This document shows positions 25,524-34,742 of a DNA stretch of 64,000 nucleotides, one piece after another; positions within the stretch are counted from its first letter, which is position 1, and every line of letters starts with the position of its first letter. A program made the translations under genes and the position numbers. The DNA is from Massilia sp. Root351 (lineage in GTDB: Bacteria > Pseudomonadota > Gammaproteobacteria > Burkholderiales > Burkholderiaceae_D), in NCBI RefSeq assembly GCF_001425045.1, contig NZ_LMDJ01000002.1, positions 186,001 through 250,000 of the forward strand, given 5' to 3'. The notes under the pieces are model-generated. The model was not told where the DNA came from, did no database searches, and saw only the letters and a program-made list of their open reading frames with translations.

Positions 25524-27449
25524 ATGGACAGCAGCAAAAACAACAACGATATCGATGGCGTACAGGTGAGCCGGCGCGGCTTCCTCGGCAAGGGCGCCAT
25601 GCTGGGCCTGGCCGGCGCGACGGTCGCGCTGGCAGGCTGCAAGGCCGAAGGCGGCAACGCGGCGGCCCCCTCAGGCGGCGCCGCAACTGCCGGCCATGCG
25701 GGCGGCAGCGAAGTGAAGCCCGGGCAGCTGGACGACTACTATGCCTTCATCAGTTCCGGCCACGCCGGCGAAGCCCGTGTGCTGGGCATGCCCTCGGGCC
25801 GCACGCTCAAGCGCATCCCGGTGTTCAATATCGACTGCATGGTCGGCTGGGGCATCACCAACGAATCGAAAGCCATCATGGGCACGCGCCCGGACGGCAC
25901 GCTGAAGTACACCACCGGCGACACCCACCACGTGCATGGCAGCTACCGCGACGGCACCTACGACGGCCGCTGGCTGTTCATCAACGACAAGCTGCACTCG
26001 CGCGTGGCGCGCATCCGCATGGACACCATGGAGTGCGACAAGATCACCGAACTGCCGAACGTCATGGGCATGCACGGCCTGTTTCCGGACAAGTGCGACC
26101 CGGTCGACAAGGCCATCAACTACACCACGCGCGTATTCTGCGGCGCCGAATTCCACGTGCCGCTGCCGAACGACGGCCACGACCTGGATGACCCGTCCAA
26201 GTGGGGCGCGCTGTTTACCTGCGTAAGTGCGGCCAGCATGGAAGTGCTGTGGCAGTGCCGCGTGGACGGCAATATGGACCTGGTGGCTACCTCGTACGAC
26301 GGCAAATACGCCGCCTCCAACCAGTACAACACCGAGAACGCGTCCGACCTGGCAGGCATGATGGCCGCCGAGCGCGACGCCTGCGTGTTCTTCCATATCG
26401 AACGCATCGAGCAGCAGATCAAGGCCGGCAAGTTCACTACCATCGGCGCCTCCAAAGTGCCGGTGGTGGACGGCCGCAAGGCCGCCAACGGCGACGCCAA
26501 GACGGCGCTCACTTGCTACGTCCCGGTCGGCAAGAACCCGCACGGCGTGAACGCCAGCCCGGACGGCAAGTATTTTGTCTGCTCCGGCAAGCTCTCGCCC
26601 ACGGCCACGGTGATCGAACTGGCGCGCGTGGACCAGTGGTTCGCCGGGTCCCTCAAGGACGCGCGCGAGGCGGTGGTGGCGGAGCCGGAAATCGGCCTGG
26701 GCCCGCTGCACACGGCCTTCGACGGCAAGGGCAATGCCTACACTTCGCTGTTCCTGGATAGCCAGTGCGTGAAGTGGAACGTGGACCAGGCCATTGCCCA
26801 GTTCAAGGGCGACAAGGCGGCCAAGGTCATCATCGAGAAGCTCGACGTGCACTACCAGCCGGGCCACAACTACAGCTCCATGGGCGAGACACGCCAGGCG
26901 GACGGCAAGTATCTCAACTCGGGCAACAAGTTCTCCAAGGACCGCTTCCTGCCGGTCGGGCCGCTGCACGTGGAAACCGAGCAGCTGATCGACATCAGCG
27001 GCGCCGGCATGAAGCTGGTGGCGGACCACACGGCCTACTCGGAGCCGCATGACGGCATCATCGTCAAGCGCGACGTGGTGAAGACGCGCCAGATCTACAC
27101 CATGAGCGACTTCCCCAACGCGGTGACGCCGGAGACAGCCGGCATCGAGCGGCGCGGCAACAAGGTGCATGTGCGCCTGATGTCGCAGGCGCCGTCGTAC
27201 AGCATGCCGGTGATTAAGGTGAAAAAGGGCGATGAGGTGACGCTGACGCTGACCAACCACGACAAGGTGGAAGACCTGACGCACGGCTGCGCGCTGCCGA
27301 CCTACAACGTGAACTTCATCGTCAATCCGCAGGAAACCAAGTCGGTCACCTTCAAGGCCGACCATGCGGGCGCGTTCTGGCTGTATTGCACCCACTTCTG
27401 CCACGCGCTGCACCTGGAAATGCGCAGCCGCTTCCTGGTAGAGGCGTAA
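25524..27449 (+). CDS. nosZ: Nitrous-oxide reductase (clade I, Tat-exported)
   Basis: A 641-residue periplasmic copper enzyme reducing N2O to N2. The N-terminus has a twin-arginine signal (SRRGFLGKG, residues 16-24), diagnostic of clade I NosZ. The seven-bladed propeller carries CuZ ligands such as DTHHVHG (H135, H136, H138). The cupredoxin domain ends with the CuA site, C622-T-H-F-C626-H-A-L-H630-L-E-M633. AAGGAG lies 9 bases before the ATG. It is the first gene of the nos operon, ahead of nosR, reversing the usual order, with an FNR-type promoter. Confidence 0.97.
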   Translation: MDSSKNNNDIDGVQVSRRGFLGKGAMLGLAGATVALAGCKAEGGNAAAPSGGAATAGHAGGSEVKPGQLDDYYAFISSGHAGEARVLGMPSGRTLKRIPVFNIDCMVGWGITNESKAIMGTRPDGTLKYTTGDTHHVHGSYRDGTYDGRWLFINDKLHSRVARIRMDTMECDKITELPNVMGMHGLFPDKCDPVDKAINYTTRVFCGAEFHVPLPNDGHDLDDPSKWGALFTCVSAASMEVLWQCRVDGNMDLVATSYDGKYAASNQYNTENASDLAGMMAAERDACVFFHIERIEQQIKAGKFTTIGASKVPVVDGRKAANGDAKTALTCYVPVGKNPHGVNASPDGKYFVCSGKLSPTATVIELARVDQWFAGSLKDAREAVVAEPEIGLGPLHTAFDGKGNAYTSLFLDSQCVKWNVDQAIAQFKGDKAAKVIIEKLDVHYQPGHNYSSMGETRQADGKYLNSGNKFSKDRFLPVGPLHVETEQLIDISGAGMKLVADHTAYSEPHDGIIVKRDVVKTRQIYTMSDFPNAVTPETAGIERRGNKVHVRLMSQAPSYSMPVIKVKKGDEVTLTLTNHDKVEDLTHGCALPTYNVNFIVNPQETKSVTFKADHAGAFWLYCTHFCHALHLEMRSRFLVEA

Positions 27450-27452
27450 GCG

Positions 27453-29633
27453 ATGTTCCTGCTGCGGCGCTTGCTGGCGGCCATGCTGGCCTTTCTGCTC
27501 CTGCTCGCATCGGTGCTGATGGTGCTGCTGCCGCTGCCGTCGCGCGCCGGCAGCTATGACGCGGACTTGTCCGCCGCGCTGCTGAGCGGCCCGGACTTGT
27601 GCGCGCACGCGGACTGCCGGGCAGTGCTGCCCACGGCAGTCCGCTTCACGCAGCGCAAGGGGTCGCCGCAATACGTGGAAGGCTATGCGCGCGCTGCCGA
27701 CGGCAGCGAGCAGCTGGCCGGCTACGTCTTCCTGTCGACCGACGTGGTCGACATTCCGGCCTACTCAGGCAAGCCGGTGGTCACGCTGATCGGCATGGAC
27801 CGCGGCGGCGTGATCGCCGGTGTGCGGGTGCTCAAACACTCGGAGCCGATCCTGCTGGCGGGCATCCCGGAATCGGCGCTGCAGCGCTTTATCGGCCAGT
27901 ACCCAAGCCGGCGCGCCGACGGCCGCTTCGAGATCGGCGGCGACTCCGGGCTGGACGCCATCAGCGGCGCCACCGTAACCGCCATCGCCGAGAACCAGGT
28001 GATTGCACGCAGCGCCTATGAAATCGGGCGCCAGGTGGGCATCTTTACGGCGGCGGCCCGTCCGCCGGCCCGCTTCACCGCGCTGGACCTGCGGCAGGAC
28101 TGGGCCACGCTGGCAAAAGAAGGCAGCATTGCGCGCCTGCAGGTGAGCGCGCGCGCGGCGGGCACGCCGTCGGCCGGCCCCTATATCGATATGCAGTTCG
28201 GCTATCTGAACACGGCCAGCGTCGGCAACAGCGTGCTGGGCGAGGAGGGCTACCGCAAGCTGATGTCCGGGCTGGGGCCGAACGAACACGCCATCTTCAT
28301 CGTGGCGCAGGGAAGCGGCTCCTTCAAAGGCTCGGGCTTCGTGCGGGGCGGCATCTACGACCGCATCCAGCTGCGCCAGGACACCCAGACCTATACCTTG
28401 CGCGACACCGACTACCTGAACCTGTACCAGGTGCAGGCCGCCGGCGCGCCTTCTTACACCGAGTCGGCCATTTTCATCATCCGGTCGGCGGACTTCAACC
28501 CGGCCTGGCCGTGGTCGCTCAGCCTGCTGGTGCACGGCGCCAGCGCCGGCGGCAAGCCCGGTTTCACGCGCTTCGAACAGGAATACTGGCTGCCGGCGCG
28601 CTACCTGGAGGGAGGCCACCCGCGCCTGGTGCGGCCGCAGCCCGCCTGGCAGGCCATCTGGCAGGCACGCATGCCGCAAGTGGCGGCCTTTGCCGCGCTG
28701 CTGGCGCTGACCGCCTTGCTGTATTCGCAGCGCGACCGCCTGGTGCGTGCTTCCACCCGCAGGCACAAGCCGCTGATCACCATCCCGCGCACCGTGCTGT
28801 GGCTGGCCAGCGCCGGCTTCTTCGGCTTCTGCCTGAAGGCACAGCCCAGCATTACGCAGGTGCTGACCTGGGTGCATGCGCTGCTGTACCAGTGGAAGTG
28901 GGAACTGTTCCTGTCGGACCCCTTCATTTTCCTGTTCTGGATCTTCATCGCCGTCACGGTGCTGGTATGGGGGCGCGGGCTGTTCTGCGGCTGGCTGTGT
29001 CCATTCGGTTCGCTGCAGCACCTGGCCCTGAAGCTGGGCAAGCTGGTGGGGTTGGAACGCTACCAGCGCCTGCTGCCCAAGCGCCTGCACGACCGCCTGA
29101 AATGGATCAAGTACGGCGTGTTCTTCGGCTTGCTGGGCGTGTCGCTGTGGTCGATGGAGAGCGCCGAGATGCTGGCCGAAGTGGAGCCGTTCAAGACCAC
29201 CTTCCTGGTCGGCGTATGGCAGCGCAGCTGGCCGTACGGCCTGTTCGTGGGCGCCATCCTGGGCCTGGCCATGTTCAGCGAGCGGCCCTACTGCAAGTAC
29301 CTGTGCCCGCTGGGCGCGGGGCTGGCGCTACCCGGGCGCTTGCGCCTGTTCGGCTTGAAGCGCAAGGCGGAATGTACTTCGTGCAAGGCCTGCGCGGCCG
29401 GCTGCGGCTCGCACGCGATCGACGCGCAAGGCCGCATCGACCAGACCGAATGCATGCTGTGCCTGGATTGCATGGTGATGTACTACGACGACCACGCCTG
29501 CCCGCCGCTGGTGGGCGAGCGCAAGCGGCGCGAAAAGGCCGGGCAGGCGCTCAGCCGCATCGACGCCGGCGGCCACTTCATCGCGCTCGACAGCCTGCGC
29601 GCCAGCATGCCTGCGAAACGGAGCGAGCCATGA
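27453..29633 (+). CDS. nosR: NosR, membrane iron-sulfur flavoprotein for N2O reduction
   Basis: A 726-residue protein that supplies electrons to NosZ and supports nos expression and CuZ maintenance. A signal/membrane helix (residues 5-28) is followed by the periplasmic FMN domain with the flavinylation motif SGAT (T174), a series of membrane helices from about residue 400 with the polyferredoxin-linked CGWLCPFGS and YCKYLCPLGAG motifs, and a cytoplasmic ferredoxin end with CTSCKACAAGC and CMLCLDC clusters. It starts 4 bases after nosZ. The flavin is attached by an ApbE-type enzyme such as the NosX at 33591. Confidence 0.95.
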   Translation: MFLLRRLLAAMLAFLLLLASVLMVLLPLPSRAGSYDADLSAALLSGPDLCAHADCRAVLPTAVRFTQRKGSPQYVEGYARAADGSEQLAGYVFLSTDVVDIPAYSGKPVVTLIGMDRGGVIAGVRVLKHSEPILLAGIPESALQRFIGQYPSRRADGRFEIGGDSGLDAISGATVTAIAENQVIARSAYEIGRQVGIFTAAARPPARFTALDLRQDWATLAKEGSIARLQVSARAAGTPSAGPYIDMQFGYLNTASVGNSVLGEEGYRKLMSGLGPNEHAIFIVAQGSGSFKGSGFVRGGIYDRIQLRQDTQTYTLRDTDYLNLYQVQAAGAPSYTESAIFIIRSADFNPAWPWSLSLLVHGASAGGKPGFTRFEQEYWLPARYLEGGHPRLVRPQPAWQAIWQARMPQVAAFAALLALTALLYSQRDRLVRASTRRHKPLITIPRTVLWLASAGFFGFCLKAQPSITQVLTWVHALLYQWKWELFLSDPFIFLFWIFIAVTVLVWGRGLFCGWLCPFGSLQHLALKLGKLVGLERYQRLLPKRLHDRLKWIKYGVFFGLLGVSLWSMESAEMLAEVEPFKTTFLVGVWQRSWPYGLFVGAILGLAMFSERPYCKYLCPLGAGLALPGRLRLFGLKRKAECTSCKACAAGCGSHAIDAQGRIDQTECMLCLDCMVMYYDDHACPPLVGERKRREKAGQALSRIDAGGHFIALDSLRASMPAKRSEP

Positions 29634-30901
29634 GGCGGGCGTTATCCTGGCTGGCGCTGGGGGTGTTCGCGCTGGCGCTGGCGGCGGTGCCGGCGAGTGC
29701 GGCGGTGCATGCCGTGCAGCCGGGCATGTCGCTGGCGGCCGCCGTGGCGGACGCCGCGCCGGGCGACACGGTGCGCGTGCTGGGCGGCCAGCATCCCGGC
29801 CATCTGCTGATCGACAAGCCGCTGACACTGGAGGGCGTGCACAAGCCGGTCATCAGCGCCGGAGGCAGCGGCGACGTGGTCCGCATCAGCGCCAGCGGCG
29901 TCACGCTGACCGGCTTCATCGTGCGCGACAGCGGCGAGGACCTCACTGCGCAGAACGCCGGCATCTATGTGCAGCCGGGCGCGCACCGCGTCACCATCGC
30001 CGACTGCGATCTGGTCTACAACCTGTTCGGCATCTGGCTGGAACGCTCCGACGACGCGCGCCTGCTGCGCAACCTCGTCACCGGCCGGCGCGACCTGCAG
30101 TCGGCCGCGCGCGGCAACGGCATCCAGGTCTACAACACGCGCGGCGCGCAGGTGATCGGCAACCGCATCAGCCACACCCGCGACGGCATCTACGTCGACG
30201 TCTCGCGCGACGCGCTATTCCGGGGCAACGTGATCCATCACGTGCGCTACGGCACCCACTACATGAACACCGACCACAGCACCTGGGAAGACAACCAGGT
30301 GCACGACAACCGCGGCGGCCTGGCGCTGATGGAGGTGCGCAACCTGGTGGTGCGCCGCAACCAGGCCTGGCGCAACGCCGACCACGGCATCATGCTGCGC
30401 ACCATCCAGGATTCCGTCATCGAGGACAACGTCGTCGCCGGCAACGGGCGCGGACTGTTCATCTACGACGCCGAATACAACGTCGTGCGCCGCAACCTCG
30501 TGGTCGCCAACCACACCGGCGTGCACCTGTCGGCCGGCTCGTCGAACAACCAGGTGGATGGCAACGACTTCATTGGCAACCAGGAGCAGGTGCGCTTCGT
30601 GGCCGCGCGCGACACCGAATGGGGCCGCAGCGCGGGCAACTACTGGAGCAATTACAGCGGCTGGGACCAGGACGGCGACGGCGTGGGCGATTTTGCCTAC
30701 GAAGCGAACGACCTGGTGGACCGGCTGTCCTGGCAATACCCCCTGATGCAACTGCTGTCCACCAGCCCGGCCCTGCGCACCTTGCGCTACGCGGCGCGCC
30801 AGTTCCCCGTGCTGCGCGCGCCCAGCGTGGTGGACCGCCGGCCCCGCATGCAACCCTACCACCCAGATTGGAGACGCTGGAATGCGCTATTCCCCCGATA
30901 A
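29630..30901 (+). CDS. nosD: NosD, periplasmic copper-maturation protein
   Basis: A 423-residue exported beta-helix protein. The signal peptide (residues 1-25) is followed by CASH/parallel beta-helix repeats (DGIYVDVS, NRGGLALMEVRNLVV, DHGIMLRTIQDSVIEDN), then YWSNYSGWDQDGDGVGDFAYEANDLVDRL, a stretch typical of NosD. It works with the NosFY ABC transporter in delivering copper/sulfide to NosZ. Its ATG overlaps the nosR stop (ATGA), and its 3-prime end overlaps nosF by 20 bases. Confidence 0.95.
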   Translation: MRRALSWLALGVFALALAAVPASAAVHAVQPGMSLAAAVADAAPGDTVRVLGGQHPGHLLIDKPLTLEGVHKPVISAGGSGDVVRISASGVTLTGFIVRDSGEDLTAQNAGIYVQPGAHRVTIADCDLVYNLFGIWLERSDDARLLRNLVTGRRDLQSAARGNGIQVYNTRGAQVIGNRISHTRDGIYVDVSRDALFRGNVIHHVRYGTHYMNTDHSTWEDNQVHDNRGGLALMEVRNLVVRRNQAWRNADHGIMLRTIQDSVIEDNVVAGNGRGLFIYDAEYNVVRRNLVVANHTGVHLSAGSSNNQVDGNDFIGNQEQVRFVAARDTEWGRSAGNYWSNYSGWDQDGDGVGDFAYEANDLVDRLSWQYPLMQLLSTSPALRTLRYAARQFPVLRAPSVVDRRPRMQPYHPDWRRWNALFPR

Positions 30902-31829
30902 CGATGCCGACCCCGTGCAACTGCAGGACGTGCGCCGCCGCTACGGAACGGTGCAGGCGCTGGACGGCGTGTCGCTGAGCGTGCGGCGCGGCGAACTGTT
31001 TGGCCTCATCGGCCACAATGGCGCCGGCAAGAGCACGCTGTTCAAGATGATGCTGGGCCTGATCCAGCCCAGCGGCGGCACGCTGCGCGTGCTCGGCATG
31101 GACACCCGCAGCAGCGCCTTCCGCCACGCGCGCACCCGCATCGGCTACCTGCCCGAGAACTTCGTCACCTACGACAACCTGAGCGGACTGGAAGTGCTGT
31201 ACCTGTTCGCGGACCTGAAGACAGTGCCGCGCAGCCGCTGCGGCGCGCTGCTGGAGCAGGTCGGGCTGGGAGCGGCAGCCGGCCGCCGCGTGCACGGCTA
31301 TTCCAAGGGCATGCGCCAGCGCCTCGGACTGGCGCAGGCGCTGCTGGGCGATCCGCGCCTGTTGTTCCTGGACGAGCCGACCAGCGGCCTGGACCCGGCC
31401 GGCGTCGCCGACTTCTACGCCATCCTGCACCAGCTGCGCGAGGGCGGCGCCACCATCGTCATCACGTCCCACATCCTGGCCGAGATCCAGCAGCGGGTGG
31501 ATCGCCTGGCGATCCTGCAGGGCGGACGGCTGGCGGCGCTCGGCACGCTGGGCGAACTGCGCACCAGCCAGCCGCTGCCGCTGCGCATCGACGCGACGCT
31601 GCACCGGGGTCTGCCCGCCGCCTCGCTCGACACCTTGCGCGGCCTGGGCATGACGCTGCAGCAGGACGGCGACGGCGCCGCCGCGCGCGCCGCCATCGCC
31701 TGTCCGCCCGAGCGCAAGATGCAGCTGCTGGCGGCGCTGGCGCCGCTGGCGTCGGCACTGGAGATCCATGAACCCACGCTGGAGCAGCTGTTCCTGGGCT
31801 ACGGAGGCGCACATGGCCGAACACACTGA
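30882..31829 (+). CDS. nosF: NosF, ABC transporter ATPase
   Basis: A 315-residue cytoplasmic ATPase energising the NosDFY complex. Walker A is GHNGAGKST (residues 44-52), the signature is YSKGMRQRLGLAQ (about 138-150) and Walker B with the catalytic glutamate is RLLFLDEPTSGLD (about 157-170). The C-terminal 100 residues are the extra domain common to this subgroup. It overlaps nosD and nosY, indicating tight coupling. Confidence 0.95.
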   Translation: MRYSPDNDADPVQLQDVRRRYGTVQALDGVSLSVRRGELFGLIGHNGAGKSTLFKMMLGLIQPSGGTLRVLGMDTRSSAFRHARTRIGYLPENFVTYDNLSGLEVLYLFADLKTVPRSRCGALLEQVGLGAAAGRRVHGYSKGMRQRLGLAQALLGDPRLLFLDEPTSGLDPAGVADFYAILHQLREGGATIVITSHILAEIQQRVDRLAILQGGRLAALGTLGELRTSQPLPLRIDATLHRGLPAASLDTLRGLGMTLQQDGDGAAARAAIACPPERKMQLLAALAPLASALEIHEPTLEQLFLGYGGAHGRTH

Positions 31830-32640
31830 GCGGCGTATTGCGTGGCGCCTGGTGGGCGTGCTGGCGGCCAAGGAGTGGCGCGACCGGCTGCGTAACCGCT
31901 GGGTGCTGGCGGTGGCGCTGCTGTTCGCACTGTTTGCGCTGGCCATCGCCTATTTCGGCGCGGCGCAGCAGGGCGCGGTGGGCTTTCGCAGCCTGGACGC
32001 CACGCTGGCCAGCCTGGCCAGCCTGGTGGTCTACCTGGTGCCGCTGATCGCGCTGCTGCTCGGCTACGACGCCGTGGTGGGCGAACGCGAACGCGGTGCG
32101 CTGGACCTGCTGCTGTCGATGCCGGTCAGCCGCTTCGAGGTCTTGCTGGGCAAATACCTGGGCCTGGGCGCGGCGCTCACCGGCGCCACGGCGCTCGGCT
32201 TCGGCGCCGGCCTGCTGCCGCTGGCCAGCCAGCTGACCGTGTCCGAAGGATGGCGCTATGCCGCCTTCGTGGCCGCCGCCATCGCCATGGGCCTGGCTTT
32301 TCTGAGCGTCGCCCTGCTGGTGTCGGTGCTCGCCCGCGACCGCGTGCGGGCCAGCGGGGCAGCACTGGCGCTGTGGTTTTTCTTCGTGCTGGTGTACGAC
32401 CTGCTGCTGATGGGCGCTCTGGTCCTGAGCCAGGGTGGCATGGCCAACAGCGTGTTTGCCACCTTGTTGATGCTCAATCCGGCAGACGTGTTCCGCCTTT
32501 ACGCAGCCGGCGGCACCGATGCGGGCGGCCTGGCTGCCGTGATGCCACCCGGCATGACCTCCGGCGCCGCGCTGCCGGCGGTCATGCTGACCTGGATGAC
32601 GCTGCCTTTTCTTATTGCTTACTGGAGATTCAAACAATGA
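31813..32640 (+). CDS. nosY: NosY, ABC transporter permease
   Basis: A 275-residue membrane permease, six helices. Marks are the N-terminal AAKEWRDRLRNRWV amphipathic segment and GYDAVVGERERGALDLLLSMPVSR, both typical of NosY. The ATG at 31813 follows GGAGG and lies within the end of nosF; an upstream ATG at 31768 has no ribosome-binding site. Partner of NosF and NosD. Confidence 0.93.
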   Translation: MAEHTERRIAWRLVGVLAAKEWRDRLRNRWVLAVALLFALFALAIAYFGAAQQGAVGFRSLDATLASLASLVVYLVPLIALLLGYDAVVGERERGALDLLLSMPVSRFEVLLGKYLGLGAALTGATALGFGAGLLPLASQLTVSEGWRYAAFVAAAIAMGLAFLSVALLVSVLARDRVRASGAALALWFFFVLVYDLLLMGALVLSQGGMANSVFATLLMLNPADVFRLYAAGGTDAGGLAAVMPPGMTSGAALPAVMLTWMTLPFLIAYWRFKQ

Positions 32641-33185
32641 ACACCAACATGAACACGACCCCCGGGCCGGCCCGTACCGGCAGGTCCGGCTGGGCCATGC
32701 TGTCGGCCGCGCTGCTGCTGGCAGCTTGCGGCCAGCCGGTCAGCAAGCTGGCCGCGCTGGAGCCCGGCGTCGACGCGGCCTGCGCGCTGGACGGCATGGT
32801 GCTGAAGGACTATCCCGCATCCAAGGCCCAGATCCGCTATGCCGACGGCCAGACCGACTACTTCTGCGATGTGATGGAGCTGTTTGGCGCCGTCCTGGCG
32901 CCTGACCAGCGCCGTCCCGTGGCGGGCCTGTACGTGCAGGACATGGGCCGCACATCATGGAAGCAGCCGTCCGGCCACTGGATCTCCGCGCGTGACGCAT
33001 GGTATGTGGCGGGCAGCCGCCGTCCCGGTTCCATGGGGCCGACCATCGTACCGTTTGCCTCGGCCGATGCGGCGCGCGCTTTCGCCACCGTGGAAGGCGG
33101 CAAGGTGCTGCGCTTTGACCAGGTCGATGCCGGCATGCTGCGCATGGGCGGCGGGGCGGCGCACGACCAGGGCATGGGCCATTGA
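32637..33185 (+). CDS. nosL: NosL, copper-binding lipoprotein
   Basis: A 182-residue lipoprotein with the lipobox LLAAC about 35 residues in. It is a periplasmic copper chaperone for NosZ assembly. The conserved CALDGMVL metal-site region, QIRYADGQTDYFCDVMELF and a C-terminal methionine-rich end (MLRMGGGAAHDQGMGH) fit NosL. Its ATG overlaps the nosY stop (ATGA). Confidence 0.92.
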   Translation: MNTNMNTTPGPARTGRSGWAMLSAALLLAACGQPVSKLAALEPGVDAACALDGMVLKDYPASKAQIRYADGQTDYFCDVMELFGAVLAPDQRRPVAGLYVQDMGRTSWKQPSGHWISARDAWYVAGSRRPGSMGPTIVPFASADAARAFATVEGGKVLRFDQVDAGMLRMGGGAAHDQGMGH

Positions 33186-33213
33186 CCATTTTTATCACCA
33201 AGAAGGAAGCACC

Positions 33214-33519
33214 ATGACATACCCGAAAACCGCCATCCTGCTGCTCGCCCTGTGCGCCGGCAGCGCCGCCGCCGCTCCCGTCAACGGCGAGAAGATCTAT
33301 ACCGCCACCTGTTTGGCCTGCCATGGCGCCGGCGTGCTCGGCGCGCCCAAGACCGGCGACAAGGCCGGCTGGAAGCCGCGCGTCGCCAAGGGCAAGCCAG
33401 CCTTGTACGCCAGCGCGCTGAACGGCGTGAAGATGATGCCTCCGCGCGGCGGCAATCCCGCGCTGAAGGACGATGAAATCAAGGCCGCTGTCGATTTCAT
33501 GATAGCCAAGAGTAACTAG
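33214..33519 (+). CDS. Small periplasmic c5-type cytochrome
   Basis: A 101-residue monoheme cytochrome c with a signal peptide (residues 1-21), heme-binding CLACH (C33, C36, H37) and a likely methionine ligand in VKMMPPRGG near residue 76. Position between nosL and nosX suggests electron transfer to NosZ, a role held by c-type cytochromes in several nos clusters; that role is inferred. AAGGAAG precedes the ATG. Confidence 0.88.
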   Translation: MTYPKTAILLLALCAGSAAAAPVNGEKIYTATCLACHGAGVLGAPKTGDKAGWKPRVAKGKPALYASALNGVKMMPPRGGNPALKDDEIKAAVDFMIAKSN

Positions 33520-33536
33520 CAGAAATCAGCAGGCGC

Positions 33537-33571
33537 GGCACCGGCGGGACGGTAACCGTGCCGCCGGTGCC
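33537..33571 (+). other. Nested hairpin between cytochrome and nosX
   Basis: A perfect 11-base outer stem (GGCACCGGCGG / CCGCCGGTGCC) encloses a second inverted repeat, ACGGT-A-ACCGT. There is no U-tract. It is more likely an mRNA processing, attenuation or stability element within the operon than a terminator. Confidence 0.5.
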
Positions 33572-33590
33572 GCCGCCGGGAAGGACTACC

Positions 33591-34688
33591 ATGAGTACTT
33601 TATCGGACAGGGCGGTTGCGCCGCGCGCAGCGCCTGCCGCCACCTCCGCCGCAGGCGGCAGGCGCTCCGCGCTGCGCATCCTGTCGGCGGCGCTGGCGGC
33701 GCCTGCCGGACTGGCCGGGCTGGCCGCCTGCGGCAGCGAGCCGCGCAACCACCACACCTGGGGCCACGTGTTCGGCACCACGGTTGGCATCACCATCCAT
33801 GACGGCTCCACGCAGCGCGCCCAGGAGCTGGGCGCTGCCGTGCTGGCCGAATTCGACCGCCTGCACCACAAATTCCACGCCTGGCAGCCCGGCATGCTGA
33901 CGGAGCTGAACCAGCACGTTGCGCGTGGCCTGCCGTTCCATGCGGACGCCGAAATGGCCATGCTGCTGCAGTCGGCGGCGCGGCTGGCCGAACGCTCGGA
34001 GCACCTGTTCAACCCCGCCATCGGGCACCTGCTGCGGCTGTGGGGCTTCCAGGGCGGCGCGACCGGCAAAGCCGCGCCGGACCGCGCCGAGCTGCGCCAC
34101 TGGGTCGCGGCCAATCCGCGCCTGTCGGACCTGCGCATTGCGGGCACCCGCATCGCCAGCGTCAATCCCGCGGTGCGGATCGATCTGGGCGGCTATGCCA
34201 AGGGCTATGCGCTGGACCGCGGCGCCGCCATCCTGCGCGCGGCAGGCGTGCAGGCCGCGCTGATCAACATCGGCGGCAATGTGCTGGCGATCGGCCAGCC
34301 GGGGAGCAGGCCATGGCAGGTCGGCATCCGCGACCCGCGCGCGGCCGCCACGCTGGCGACCGTCGGGTTGCGCGACAACGAAGCCATCGGCACCAGCGGC
34401 GATTATGAACGCTATGTGCTTGAGAACGGACAGCGCCGCGCGCACATCATCGATCCGCGCACCGGCATGCCGGCGCTGGGCGCCGCCTCGGTGACGGTGC
34501 TGGCCGGTGGCGGCGCGGACGCGGGCCTGCGTTCGGACGGCAACAGCAAGCCGCTGTTCATCGCCGGCGCCGCACGGTGGCAGGCCATGGCCGGCCAACT
34601 CGGTTTGCCGCAAGCCCTGCTGGTGGCCGACGAGGGCGGGGTCTCCATGACGGCCGCCATGCGGCGCCGCATCTCGGGCCGGGTCTGA
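33591..34688 (+). CDS. nosX: NosX, ApbE-family FAD:protein FMN transferase
   Basis: A 365-residue protein exported by an N-terminal signal with GGRRSALRIL followed by a lipobox-like LAAC. It transfers FMN from FAD to the threonine of NosR. ApbE marks are GTTVGITIHD near the start, DRLHHKFHAWQPGMLTELN, IDLGGYAKGYALDR with its acidic residue, and INIGGNVLAIG. The ATG at 33591 has GGGAAGGA upstream; an earlier in-frame start at 33558 falls inside the hairpin. Closing gene of the nos operon, convergent with the next unit. Confidence 0.92.
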   Translation: MSTLSDRAVAPRAAPAATSAAGGRRSALRILSAALAAPAGLAGLAACGSEPRNHHTWGHVFGTTVGITIHDGSTQRAQELGAAVLAEFDRLHHKFHAWQPGMLTELNQHVARGLPFHADAEMAMLLQSAARLAERSEHLFNPAIGHLLRLWGFQGGATGKAAPDRAELRHWVAANPRLSDLRIAGTRIASVNPAVRIDLGGYAKGYALDRGAAILRAAGVQAALINIGGNVLAIGQPGSRPWQVGIRDPRAAATLATVGLRDNEAIGTSGDYERYVLENGQRRAHIIDPRTGMPALGAASVTVLAGGGADAGLRSDGNSKPLFIAGAARWQAMAGQLGLPQALLVADEGGVSMTAAMRRRISGRV

Positions 34689-34742
34689 AAACGGAAGCGC
34701 GCCCGTCCTGCGGCGCGCGGTCAGGTTCCGGCGTTGGCTGCA

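Noticed and set aside
34689..34742. Terminator between convergent nosX and the membrane-protein gene
   Set aside because: GC-rich inverted bases exist, but I could not find a stable stem followed by a T-run on either strand.
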